Source of the DNA: Alcaligenaceae bacterium
GTDB lineage: Bacteria > Pseudomonadota > Gammaproteobacteria > Burkholderiales > Burkholderiaceae_B
Direction of reading: 5' to 3'
NCBI GenBank assembly: GCA_947380655.1
Contig: CANCRX010000138.1
Span: 1 to 5,867, forward strand
Length of the DNA stretch: 5,867 nt
This document shows positions 1-5,867 of the stretch, in pieces. Made by a program: the position numbers and the translations under genes. Under the pieces are notes generated by a model. It did no database searches. It saw only the letters and a list, made by a program, of their open reading frames with translations, and was not told where the DNA came from. Each line of letters opens with the position of its first letter. Within the stretch, counting starts at the first letter, position 1.

Positions 1-644
1 AGGGCGATATCCAGATGTTGCCCAAGTCCGCTGCGCTGACGTTCCTGAAGTGCCGCAGTGATTGCGAGCGCAGCGTACATGCCCGTGATGATGTCTGTAA
101 CGGCGACACCAGCCTTTTGCGGACCTGCGCCTGGCATGCCGTCGCGCTCACCGGTAATGCTCATCAGTCCGCCCATACCCTGGATCATGAAGTCGTAGCC
201 AGGTCGTTCAGCGAAGGGACCTGTCTGACCAAAGCCTGTAATAGAGCAATAGATCAGGTGAGGGAATTCGTCCTTCATACTTTCGTAGTCCAGACCATAC
301 TGACTCAAGCCACCTACCTTGAAGTTTTCAACCAATACATCGCAATGCTTGGCTAACTCTTTGACGAGCTTTATACCCTCGGGACTCGCGATATCGATTT
401 CGATTGAACGTTTGTTACGATTCGTGCTGAGATAGTAGGCTGCTTCGCTTGTATCGTTGCCATCCTGATCTTTTAAAAATGGAGGCCCCCATGCGCGCGT
501 ATCATCACCCAGTTTTGGTCTTTCAACTTTAATGACATCAGCACCAAGATCTGCCAGGTTCTGGGTACACCACGGACCGGCCAGTACACGTGAAAGATCG
601 AGGATGCGAATGCCGGTGAGTGGTGCTTGTCTTGCTTGTGTCAT
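1..644 (-). CDS. CaiB/BaiF family (family III) CoA-transferase, C-terminal part missing
   Basis: The gene reads leftward from ATG 644-642 and is cut by the left edge, leaving 214 intact codons of a protein that is usually about 400 residues. Family III CoA-transferases move CoA between carboxylic acids in the cytoplasm. Visible family features are the N-terminal GIRILDLSRVLAGPW (11-25), LGADVIKVERP (33-43), the NRNKRSIEID segment (75-84), DVLVENFKVG (102-111) and GFGQTGPFAERPGYD (137-151). Asp184 in AVTDIITG aligns with the catalytic aspartate of formyl-CoA transferase, which forms the acyl anhydride. GLGQHLDIAL (206-215) follows as expected. The ATG overlaps the TGA of the upstream MaoC gene (ATGA), with an AGGA ribosome-binding site about 10 bases upstream, so translation is probably coupled. 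The reading frame is open throughout. Family assignment is secure; donor and acceptor acids are unknown. Confidence 0.93.
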   Translation of the reverse strand, partial: MTQARQAPLTGIRILDLSRVLAGPWCTQNLADLGADVIKVERPKLGDDTRAWGPPFLKDQDGNDTSEAAYYLSTNRNKRSIEIDIASPEGIKLVKELAKHCDVLVENFKVGGLSQYGLDYESMKDEFPHLIYCSITGFGQTGPFAERPGYDFMIQGMGGLMSITGERDGMPGAGPQKAGVAVTDIITGMYAALAITAALQERQRSGLGQHLDIA

Positions 645-1498
645 GCTTTTTTGATTCCTGCAAAGCCATTGCTCAATACTACAACGTCACGTTCCGCTAC
701 TTTGGCGCGGAAACGAACTGCCTCTTCACCATCTTTCCAAATTTCACACACAACGGTTTCTCCAGGATAGACCGGAGATGAAAATCGCGTGTTCATCGAT
801 ACCAGGCGTGTTGCATCGTTATTGCAAGCGGCCTGGACGATTGCGCGAGCAGCAACACCATAGGTGCATAAGCCGTGCAGGATAGGACGTGGGTAACCTG
901 CTTTTTCTGCCACCGCTGGATCGGCATGCAGCGGATTGTTGTCCGCGCACAAGCGATAGATCAGCGCTGCTTGTGGCAGCGTGGGAATAGCACAAGTCAT
1001 GTCCGGTGCGCGATCAGGCGTTGGCTCGAGCGCAACAGGGCTTTCATCGCTGTGAGATAGGCCACCATCACCGCGACAGAAGGTTGTTTGCGCGATGGTG
1101 ATCAGTAAGTTGCCCTCTGCATCGTGTAACGTGCGCTCGGTGATCACCAGGGCGCCTTTGTCGGCACCCTTGTCGATCACATGAGAAATACGTGAGCGAC
1201 CAATGACCCTGCCCGAGGGGGGCAGCGCACGATGAATCGTCATACGCTGCTCACCATGTACCAGTTTGACCCAGTTAATCCCGGCGTTCGGATCTTTCAT
1301 CCAGAAACCAGGGTAACCAAGCACGACCGCCATGGTTGGAAATGTCTGCAAACCTTGTTCGTAGACATATTTCAGGTGGTCGGGGTTGGTCGGTTCCTGA
1401 CCAAAGCCAATGCCCAATGCATACAGAATGCTGTCGTTTTCTGTATAGGTTTGGTCTACATCAGGAAAAGACCAGTTCTTGATCAGGTTGTAATCCAT
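641..1498 (-). CDS. MaoC-like (R)-specific enoyl-CoA hydratase (hydratase 2 type)
   Basis: This 285-residue protein has the double hot-dog layout of hydratase 2. The N-terminal half carries the typical YTENDSILYALGIGFG segment (18-33) and a GYPGFW motif (61-66). The C-terminal half carries the catalytic signature ADNNPLHADPAVAEKAGY (185-202), in which Asp186 and His191 correspond to the catalytic Asp and His of the hydratase 2 motif, followed by PILHGLCTYG (205-214). The family adds water to trans-2-enoyl-CoA to give (R)-3-hydroxyacyl-CoA in the cytoplasm. Length fits the two-domain bacterial enzymes. The ATG lies 2 bp after the stop of the SDR gene and the stop overlaps the CaiB start, so it is the middle gene of a tight operon. 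No strong ribosome-binding site is seen (GGGAT inside the end of the SDR gene), which suggests translational coupling. Chain length and substrate are not predictable. Confidence 0.93.
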   Translation of the reverse strand: MDYNLIKNWSFPDVDQTYTENDSILYALGIGFGQEPTNPDHLKYVYEQGLQTFPTMAVVLGYPGFWMKDPNAGINWVKLVHGEQRMTIHRALPPSGRVIGRSRISHVIDKGADKGALVITERTLHDAEGNLLITIAQTTFCRGDGGLSHSDESPVALEPTPDRAPDMTCAIPTLPQAALIYRLCADNNPLHADPAVAEKAGYPRPILHGLCTYGVAARAIVQAACNNDATRLVSMNTRFSSPVYPGETVVCEIWKDGEEAVRFRAKVAERDVVVLSNGFAGIKKA

Positions 1499-1500
1499 GC

Positions 1501-2415
1501 TTAGATCGGATCCCAGTCGATAGCGTCAGGGGAGCGCTCCAGCGCCATGAAATGGTGCTTCATGGCAGGAGCAGCGATTTCAGCGATCAGCTCGGGTGTC
1601 CAGCCTTCGCTGTTGTGTACCGAGCGGATTGGGCGTGGCTGGCTGAACAGCATGATTTCATTGGCGCGCACACCGAAAATCTGTGCATTCACGTCTTTTG
1701 CTTTATCGCTAGCCAGGAATACGGCCATCGGAGCAATTTTGTTCGATTCCATTTTTTGCAGTTTGGCGACGCGTGCTTTTTCTTCATCCGTATTCGCAGG
1801 AATGGAACTCGTCATGCGGCTCCAGGCAAATGGCGCGATACAGTTGGAACGCACGTTGTAGCGATTCATGTCGAGTGCGATTGATTTTGACAGTGCGGCG
1901 ATACCGAGCTTTGCAGCTGAGTAGTTAGCCTGGCCAAAGTTACCAATCAAACCTGAGGTCGAGGTCATGTGCACAAAGGCGCCTGATTCCTGCTCACGGA
2001 AATAATTGGCTGCAGCACGGCTGACAAAGAACGTGCCGTTCAGATGCACGTCGATCACTTGACGCCACTCTTCTTCGCTCATTTTGTGGAAAACGCGATC
2101 ACGTAAGTTCCCCGCGTTATTGACTACAATATCGATTTTGCCGAAGGTTTTTACAGCTGTTTCGATAATGCTGTTGGCGCTTGCGTAGGTTGACACGCTG
2201 TCGGTGCAAGGTACGGCCTGACCGCCAGCTTTGATAATTTCATCGGTCACCTGTTGCGCGGGGCCTGAACCGGTCCCTTCACCTGCGAGGCTTGCGCCAA
2301 TGTCGTTGACAACAACTTTGGCGCCTGCAGCAGCCATCGCTAATGCAATGCCGCGTCCGATACCGCCGCCTGAACCTGTGACAACCGCAACTTTACCTTC
2401 TAACATTCCGCTCAT
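1501..2415 (-). CDS. SDR-family (3R)-hydroxyacyl-CoA dehydrogenase, MFE-2 type
   Basis: A 304-residue classical short-chain dehydrogenase that is longer than the usual 250 residues. The Rossmann glycine motif TGSGGGIG is at 13-20, Asp38 in VVVNDIG suggests NAD(H) preference, NNAG is at 99-102 and the catalytic residues are Asn126, Ser152, Tyr165 and Lys169 (within GNFGQANYSAAK). The VVVNDIG stretch followed by a Gly-rich insertion (39-52), the NLRDR motif (103-107), GNFGQANYSAAKLG and APFAWSRMT (194-202) closely resemble the dehydrogenase domain of peroxisomal multifunctional enzyme type 2. The extra C-terminal part with GWTPELIAEI (271-280) also fits that subfamily. Expected reaction: oxidation of 3-hydroxyacyl-CoA to 3-ketoacyl-CoA. 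ATG 2415-2413 is preferred because GGAG lies 8 bases upstream; the Met at codon 4 is too far from it. It is the first gene of the operon with MaoC and CaiB. The exact substrate is unknown. Confidence 0.92.
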   Translation of the reverse strand: MSGMLEGKVAVVTGSGGGIGRGIALAMAAAGAKVVVNDIGASLAGEGTGSGPAQQVTDEIIKAGGQAVPCTDSVSTYASANSIIETAVKTFGKIDIVVNNAGNLRDRVFHKMSEEEWRQVIDVHLNGTFFVSRAAANYFREQESGAFVHMTSTSGLIGNFGQANYSAAKLGIAALSKSIALDMNRYNVRSNCIAPFAWSRMTSSIPANTDEEKARVAKLQKMESNKIAPMAVFLASDKAKDVNAQIFGVRANEIMLFSQPRPIRSVHNSEGWTPELIAEIAAPAMKHHFMALERSPDAIDWDPI

Positions 2416-2599
2416 GAAACAATCTCCAGTGGTTCGATTTATAGGGTTAATAGTAGAGTTAATCGTTTAATCGGGGTATTCAGATTTAAGGATGTCTGCC
2501 TTTGGCTGGTTGAAACAACGTGGCCTGTGCATGCTGTAATCTGATAAGTCTAGATAACCAGTCTAGGGAATACCCTGATTCAAGAGTGAGAGCACATCA
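2416..2599. promoter_or_regulatory. Divergent intergenic region with candidate promoters and short repeats
   Basis: This 184-bp region separates the leftward SDR operon from the rightward Bug/TctC gene and must hold promoters for both. For the rightward gene, TTGAAA (2510-2515) and TGTAAT (2535-2540) form a possible sigma-70 pair, but the spacing of 19 is long. For the leftward operon, TATAAA (2443-2438, minus strand) is a possible -10 box without a good -35 box. Repeats seen: the inverted pair GGGTATTC (2474-2481) and GAATACCC (2568-2575), a small dyad AGGG-AATA-CCCT (2565-2576), the direct repeat AGTCTAG (2547-2553 and 2560-2566) and a tandem TTAATCG/TTTAATCG (2459-2473). Any of these could be an operator; none matches a regulator site I can name. 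Promoter calls are weak. Confidence 0.4.
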
Positions 2600-3583
2600 A
2601 TGAAAACCATTTTTTCCCGCTTCGCACACGTTGCCAGTATCGCAGCGATTTGCATGATAACCGTGAGTGCACCTGCCTATAGCGCCTGGCCTGATCAAGC
2701 GGTTTCTTTCATCGTACCGTTTCCTCCTGGCGGACCCGTCGACACCACAGCGCGTTTGACTACACAGCCGCTCTCTCAGCTATGGTCGGTCGCAACACCC
2801 ATTGAAAATAAAGCCGGTGCGGGTGGGATTTTGGGTGCACAAGCTGCGGCCAAGGCTCCGGCCGATGGTTACCACTTTTTCTTCGCAGCAATACATCACT
2901 CTGTTTTGCCAAGTCTTAAAAGTAACCTGACCTACGATATACAAAAAGATTTCGTACCTGTTGGCATGGCTGCGCGTTTTCCAATCGTGTTAGTGGTCAA
3001 TCCTAGTTTGCCTGTTAACACGGTTCAAGAGTTGATCGCTTATGCCAAAGCGAATCCGACCAAACTGTCCTACAGCTCGTCGGGTACGGGCGGTGGCACG
3101 CATCTTGCAGGTGAATTATTTAATAGTATGGCCAAGACCAAGATGCAGCACATCCCCTACAAGGGTTCTGCACCGGCGATGCAAGATCTAGTCGGAGGCC
3201 AGGTTCAGGTGATGTTTGCAGACGGACCCTCTGCCTTGCCTTTCATCAAGGCCGGCAAGATCAAGGCACTGGGCGTCGGCAACCCAGAGCCTTCGAAATT
3301 TTTTCCCGGTGTCCCGACTATTTCAGCCTCGGGCTTGTCGGGGTATGAAGCCTACTCCTGGACGGGTGTCGTTGCTCCGAAAGGTACACCGGACAGCATT
3401 GTTCAGCGTGTGAACCAAGATATGGTCAAGGTTTTGACTGAACCTAAAACTGTTGAATCGCTGATGGCAGCAGGTGCTGAGCCTGTTCCGGGGACATCAA
3501 AGGAGTTTGAGGTATTGCTGACCAATGAAATAAAAAAATGGGGCGATATTATTCGTGATGCAAATATAAAAGTGGATGATTGA
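2600..3583 (+). CDS. Bug/TctC family periplasmic solute-binding protein (first copy)
   Basis: A 327-residue protein of the tripartite tricarboxylate transporter substrate-binding (Bug) family, of normal length. A Sec signal peptide is visible: the start MKTIFSRFAH, a hydrophobic stretch (11-24) and a probable cleavage after AYSA (residues 26-29), leaving mature WPDQAV. Family hallmarks follow: IVPFPPGGPVDTTAR (38-52) with Asp48 in the ligand loop, IENKAGAGGILGA (68-80), the PADGY motif (87-91), LSYSSSGTGGGTHLAGELF (156-174), HIPYKGSAPAMQDLVGGQ (184-201) and WTGVVAPKGTP (254-264). Such proteins bind small carboxylates or amides in the periplasm. No TctA or TctB membrane subunit is in the window, so it is an orphan binding protein, as is common in Burkholderiales. 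The ATG has only a weak GA-rich ribosome-binding site (GAGTGAGAG). It is transcribed alone between the divergent SDR operon and a terminator; its ligand may be a precursor of that operon's substrate (inference). Confidence 0.94.
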   Translation: MKTIFSRFAHVASIAAICMITVSAPAYSAWPDQAVSFIVPFPPGGPVDTTARLTTQPLSQLWSVATPIENKAGAGGILGAQAAAKAPADGYHFFFAAIHHSVLPSLKSNLTYDIQKDFVPVGMAARFPIVLVVNPSLPVNTVQELIAYAKANPTKLSYSSSGTGGGTHLAGELFNSMAKTKMQHIPYKGSAPAMQDLVGGQVQVMFADGPSALPFIKAGKIKALGVGNPEPSKFFPGVPTISASGLSGYEAYSWTGVVAPKGTPDSIVQRVNQDMVKVLTEPKTVESLMAAGAEPVPGTSKEFEVLLTNEIKKWGDIIRDANIKVDD

Positions 3584-3600
3584 AATCTACTTGCAACATG

Positions 3601-3641
3601 AAAAAAGGACTAACTGACATTTAATCAGTTGGTCCTTTTTT
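3601..3641. terminator. Bidirectional intrinsic terminator between convergent genes
   Basis: A near-perfect hairpin has its left arm at 3601-3617, a 7-base loop at 3618-3624 and its right arm at 3625-3641. The arms pair over 17 positions with one T-G wobble (3611 with 3631). The core GGAC/GTCC is flanked by six A on the left and six T on the right, so the structure gives a U-tract on either strand. It lies 18 bases after the stop of the rightward Bug gene and 42 bases after the stop of the leftward flavoprotein gene, which suits termination of both converging transcripts. Confidence 0.9.
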
Positions 3642-3682
3642 ATAGCGATTGTTTAATCAGAGCGTAGCGTATCGCAGTATCT

Positions 3683-4645
3683 TCAGCTTAGAAGTTTTGC
3701 GCGCGCTTCTTTAAATTCAGTGATCAATTGATCGACAAGCGTGCGCACTGACACAATCTCATCGATCGCCCCCACGCCTTGTCCAGCACCCCAGATTTCT
3801 TTCCAGGCTTTGGGTTTGGTTTCCTTGGAAAGTCTGACGTCACCACCTGTTTTCGCAGCCATGACTTCAGCCAGATCGAGTCCTGCGTTCAGAATGCTAG
3901 GGGTTAAATAATTGCCCGGCACCCCAGTAAAGAAAGGCGAATAAATAATGTCGGTCGCATGAGACTCAAGAATCATCTGCTGATATTTTTCAACAGCCAT
4001 TGACTCTTTTGTAGGAATAAACCTTGTCCCGAGATAGGCAAAATCACAGCCTAGTGCCAGCGCAGCCAGCACATCCTTGCCTTTAGAAATGCAGCCAGAT
4101 AAGATCAGCGGGCCATCATAAAAACTGCGGATTTCGTTAATCAGTGCAATCGGGTTCAGGGTCCCCGCATGGCCGCCCGCACCTGCGGCAACCAGAATTA
4201 ATCCATCCACACCCGCTTCGATTGCTTTGCGTGCATGTTTGGCATTCGTCACATCGTGCAAGACGATCCCACCATATGGCTTCACGCGCTCAACCACTTT
4301 GTTGGGTGCATGTAATGAAGTAATAAACAAAGGCACTTGATGCTGAGCACAAATTTCCAGATCACCCTCCCAGCGGGGATTCGAGGGGTGCACGATCAGG
4401 TTCACACCGAAGGGAGAGATGATCTCATCAGGATGTGCTTGTTTGTAGGCAGCGAGCCTGCTTTGAATTTCTTGTATCCACTTCGGCAGTTCTTCTTGTG
4501 GTCGAGCGTTTAGTGAGGGAAATGTCCCGATCACACCCGAGGTGCATTGTGCGACAACCAGGTCTGTACCTGAAATGAGGAACAAAGGCGCCCCAATGAC
4601 AGGAATACGGGTTTGTGCAACCAAATCTTTAATCGACGTAGCCAT
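3683..4645 (-). CDS. Nitronate monooxygenase-like FMN flavoprotein (2-nitropropane dioxygenase family)
   Basis: A 320-residue TIM-barrel flavoprotein of the NPD/NMO family. Visible family features are the N-terminal IPVIGAPLFLISG (14-26), GVIGTFPSLNAR (37-48), FGVNLIVH (79-86), VLHDVTNAKHARKAIEAGVDG (128-148), GAGGHAG (155-161) with His159 at the place of the conserved catalytic/FMN-site histidine, LILSGCISKGKDVLAALALG (180-199) with GTRF (206-209) for FMN phosphate binding, and WGAGQGVGAID (285-295) near the C-terminus. Characterised relatives oxidise alkyl nitronates, but other members are NAD(P)H:quinone reductases or enoyl reductases, so the reaction is open. The ATG shares one base with the stop of the upstream Bug gene (TAATG), and GAGG lies 7 bases before it. 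It is the last gene of its cluster, followed by the bidirectional terminator. Co-transcription with a CoA-transferase hints at a role in acid or acyl-CoA catabolism (inference). Confidence 0.9.
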   Translation of the reverse strand: MATSIKDLVAQTRIPVIGAPLFLISGTDLVVAQCTSGVIGTFPSLNARPQEELPKWIQEIQSRLAAYKQAHPDEIISPFGVNLIVHPSNPRWEGDLEICAQHQVPLFITSLHAPNKVVERVKPYGGIVLHDVTNAKHARKAIEAGVDGLILVAAGAGGHAGTLNPIALINEIRSFYDGPLILSGCISKGKDVLAALALGCDFAYLGTRFIPTKESMAVEKYQQMILESHATDIIYSPFFTGVPGNYLTPSILNAGLDLAEVMAAKTGGDVRLSKETKPKAWKEIWGAGQGVGAIDEIVSVRTLVDQLITEFKEARAKLLS

Positions 4646-5634
4646 TATTGCGCCTCAATTTTGCCTTTGGTGACGACATCGCCCCACATGTTAAGTTCAC
4701 GGTCGATGCGTGCAGCAAATTCTTTGTTATCGCTCATGTCGATGGTGTAACCGCCTTCATCCATGGCTTTTTGAAACTCGGGATTTTTTTTCACGGCATG
4801 AATTGCTGCGATCAATTTATCGGCTATGGCGGGCGGGAGTGCTTTAGGACCTGTTACGCCAAACCAGCCAAGTACCTCATAATCTGCGATACCCGCTTCA
4901 ATCATTGTTGGTACCTCAGGCATGCTTGGATTGCGTTTTTTTGAAGTGACTGCGAGTCCACGAGCCTGGCCGCTGTTAATAAAGTTTTTGCCTGTGCCTG
5001 TGATGTCAAACATAAAGGTAATCTTGCCGCTGACAACGTCCATCATGGCAGGGGAGTTGCCTTTGTATGGCACGTGCAACATTTGGGTGCCGGTTGCTTG
5101 TTTCAGCAATTCAGCTGAGAGGTGATTGGAGCCACCAAAACCCGCCGAGCCAAAACTGACTTTGTCAGGATTCTGCTTTGCGTAAGCAACGAGTTCCTGA
5201 ATGGATTTTGCTGGAATCTGTGGGCCGATTAGCAAAACGTTGGCATAGCTGACGACCAGACCGAGTAGCGTAAAGTCTCGACGGGGGTCAAACAGCGTGC
5301 TTTTTTGGACGATCGGAGAAATGGTCAGGCTCGGGCTTGCGACGAAGTTCAGTGTGTACCCATCAGGATTCGCTTTTGCAGTTGCGTCTGCAGCGATCAT
5401 GCCACTCGCTCCCGCACGGTTTTCAATCACCACGGATTGTTTGAGCTGTTCACCGAGAAATCTGGCAAAGGTTCTGGCAGAAACATCCACAGGTCCCCCT
5501 GCCGAGTAACCGACTAAAAGTTTAACGGGTCTTTCTGGCCAGTTTGCCTGCGCGTATACGCCTGTGCCTGACAGTACCGTGCAGAATGCAAATAAGGGCA
5601 GGGTGATTACGCTCAAGAGCTGTCTACGTTTCAT
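4645..5634 (-). CDS. Bug/TctC family periplasmic solute-binding protein (second copy)
   Basis: A 329-residue Bug/TctC protein when started at ATG 5634-5632. This start gives a normal signal peptide: MKRRQLLS, then a hydrophobic core to about residue 27 and a probable cleavage after AQA (28-30), leaving mature NWPERPV. An upstream in-frame TTG at 5685-5683 would add 17 polar residues before the signal peptide and overlap the preceding gene, so I reject it. A modest GAGAA ribosome-binding site precedes the ATG. Family motifs: LLVGYSAGGPVDVSAR (39-54) with Asp50, VIENRAGASGMIAA (69-82), NPDGYTL (89-95), FGSAGFGGSNHLSAELL (161-177), HVPYKGNSPAMMDVVSGK (187-204) and GWFGVTGPKALP (256-267). It differs from the first copy in most residues, so it is not a recent duplicate and may bind another ligand. 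It sits 41 bp after the CoA-transferase stop and overlaps the flavoprotein start, so it is the middle gene of an operon. Confidence 0.94.
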   Translation of the reverse strand: MKRRQLLSVITLPLFAFCTVLSGTGVYAQANWPERPVKLLVGYSAGGPVDVSARTFARFLGEQLKQSVVIENRAGASGMIAADATAKANPDGYTLNFVASPSLTISPIVQKSTLFDPRRDFTLLGLVVSYANVLLIGPQIPAKSIQELVAYAKQNPDKVSFGSAGFGGSNHLSAELLKQATGTQMLHVPYKGNSPAMMDVVSGKITFMFDITGTGKNFINSGQARGLAVTSKKRNPSMPEVPTMIEAGIADYEVLGWFGVTGPKALPPAIADKLIAAIHAVKKNPEFQKAMDEGGYTIDMSDNKEFAARIDRELNMWGDVVTKGKIEAQ

Positions 5635-5675
5635 TATTTTCTCGGTTAGTGTCTGAGGAGCTTGTCGGTTGTGAC

Positions 5676-5867
5676 CTAATAACAAGGATGGCCTTGATGG
5701 TCTCGACGGATCACGGATATTGTTGGGGACGCATGAATCGGTGCTCCGGTTTTGGCTTGAAGCTCCTCTAATGTAAGTCCTTCAAGCATGGCGCGAACTT
5801 GAAAACCCTGAGGTGTAATGTCGATAATCGCCAAATCAGTGTAGACATGATCAACAACTCCCGCACC
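5676..5867 (-). CDS. 3-oxoacid CoA-transferase subunit B (family I), C-terminal fragment
   Basis: Only the last 63 codons and the TAG stop (5678-5676) lie in the window; the start is beyond the right edge. The frame is open to the edge and begins GAGVVDHVYTDLAIIDITPQ, followed by GLTLEELQAKTGAPI (fragment residues 30-44). This matches the C-terminus of beta subunits of the ScoB/PcaJ/AtoA type (VDRIYTDLAVxDVTPEG ... LTLEELQAKTGAP), which with an alpha subunit transfer CoA from succinyl-CoA or an acyl-CoA to a 3-oxoacid or other carboxylate. The catalytic glutamate region is outside the window. After the usual end of the family near KTGAP there is an additional tail of about 20 residues (fragment 44-63, with IRRDHQGHPCY at its end). 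A 41-bp gap to the second Bug gene suggests an operon, and the alpha subunit would be expected just upstream. Which acid is used cannot be told. Confidence 0.85.
   Translation of the reverse strand, partial: GAGVVDHVYTDLAIIDITPQGFQVRAMLEGLTLEELQAKTGAPIHASPTISVIRRDHQGHPCY

Noticed and set aside
15..356. Rightward 113-codon open frame at the left edge
   Set aside because: It lies antisense inside the CaiB-type CoA-transferase frame, whose motifs are unmistakable; its translation resembles no family and has no ribosome-binding site of note.
875..1504. Rightward open frames of 61 and 90 codons antisense to the MaoC gene
   Set aside because: Shadows of the MaoC coding sequence, with no recognisable protein features.
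1547..1884. Two overlapping rightward open frames of 104 and 110 codons
   Set aside because: Both are antisense to the C-terminal half of the SDR gene, overlap each other in different frames and show no family motifs.
2565..2576. Small dyad AGGG-AATA-CCCT considered as a terminator or attenuator
   Set aside because: The stem is only four pairs with no U-tract, too weak for a terminator; it is kept only as a possible operator element.
4648..5517. Several rightward open frames of 67 to 98 codons opposite the second Bug gene
   Set aside because: All lie antisense within a confidently identified gene and overlap one another; no independent support.
4645..5685. Longer form of the second Bug protein starting at TTG 5685
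   Set aside because: It adds 17 polar residues before a clear signal peptide and overlaps the CoA-transferase stop; ATG 5634 gives a normal Bug precursor.

Overview
The window looks like a chromosomal catabolic region from a betaproteobacterium, most likely of the order Burkholderiales. Two genes for Bug/TctC-type periplasmic binding proteins, a family hugely expanded in that order, sit among acyl-CoA metabolism genes. Base composition looks balanced by eye (near half G+C). I cannot name a genus. The window contains no RNA gene, mobile element, CRISPR array or regulator gene that I can support.

Layout, left to right. Positions 1-2415 hold a leftward operon read in the order SDR dehydrogenase (2415-1501), MaoC/hydratase-2 (1498-641), CaiB/BaiF CoA-transferase (644 to beyond the left edge). 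The genes are separated by 2 bp and then overlap by 4 bp. Positions 2416-2599 are a divergent intergenic region with short repeats. Positions 2600-3583 are a rightward Bug/TctC binding-protein gene, followed by a strong hairpin at 3601-3641 that can terminate in both directions. Positions 3683-5867 are a second leftward cluster: the 3' end of a 3-oxoacid CoA-transferase beta subunit (beyond the right edge to 5676), a second Bug/TctC gene (5634-4645), and a nitronate monooxygenase-like flavoprotein (4645-3683) whose start overlaps the preceding stop by one base.

How the genes may work together (inference): the Bug proteins would capture a carboxylate in the periplasm, a CoA-transferase (family I ScoB type or family III CaiB type) would activate it to a CoA thioester, and the MaoC hydratase and SDR dehydrogenase would carry out the hydration and 3-hydroxy oxidation steps of a beta-oxidation-like route. 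The SDR and MaoC proteins correspond to the first two domains of the eukaryotic peroxisomal multifunctional enzyme type 2, in the same order, but as separate adjacent genes. The substrate cannot be read from the sequence. All families are known; the gene combination is the noteworthy part, and I do not see evidence for a wholly new system.
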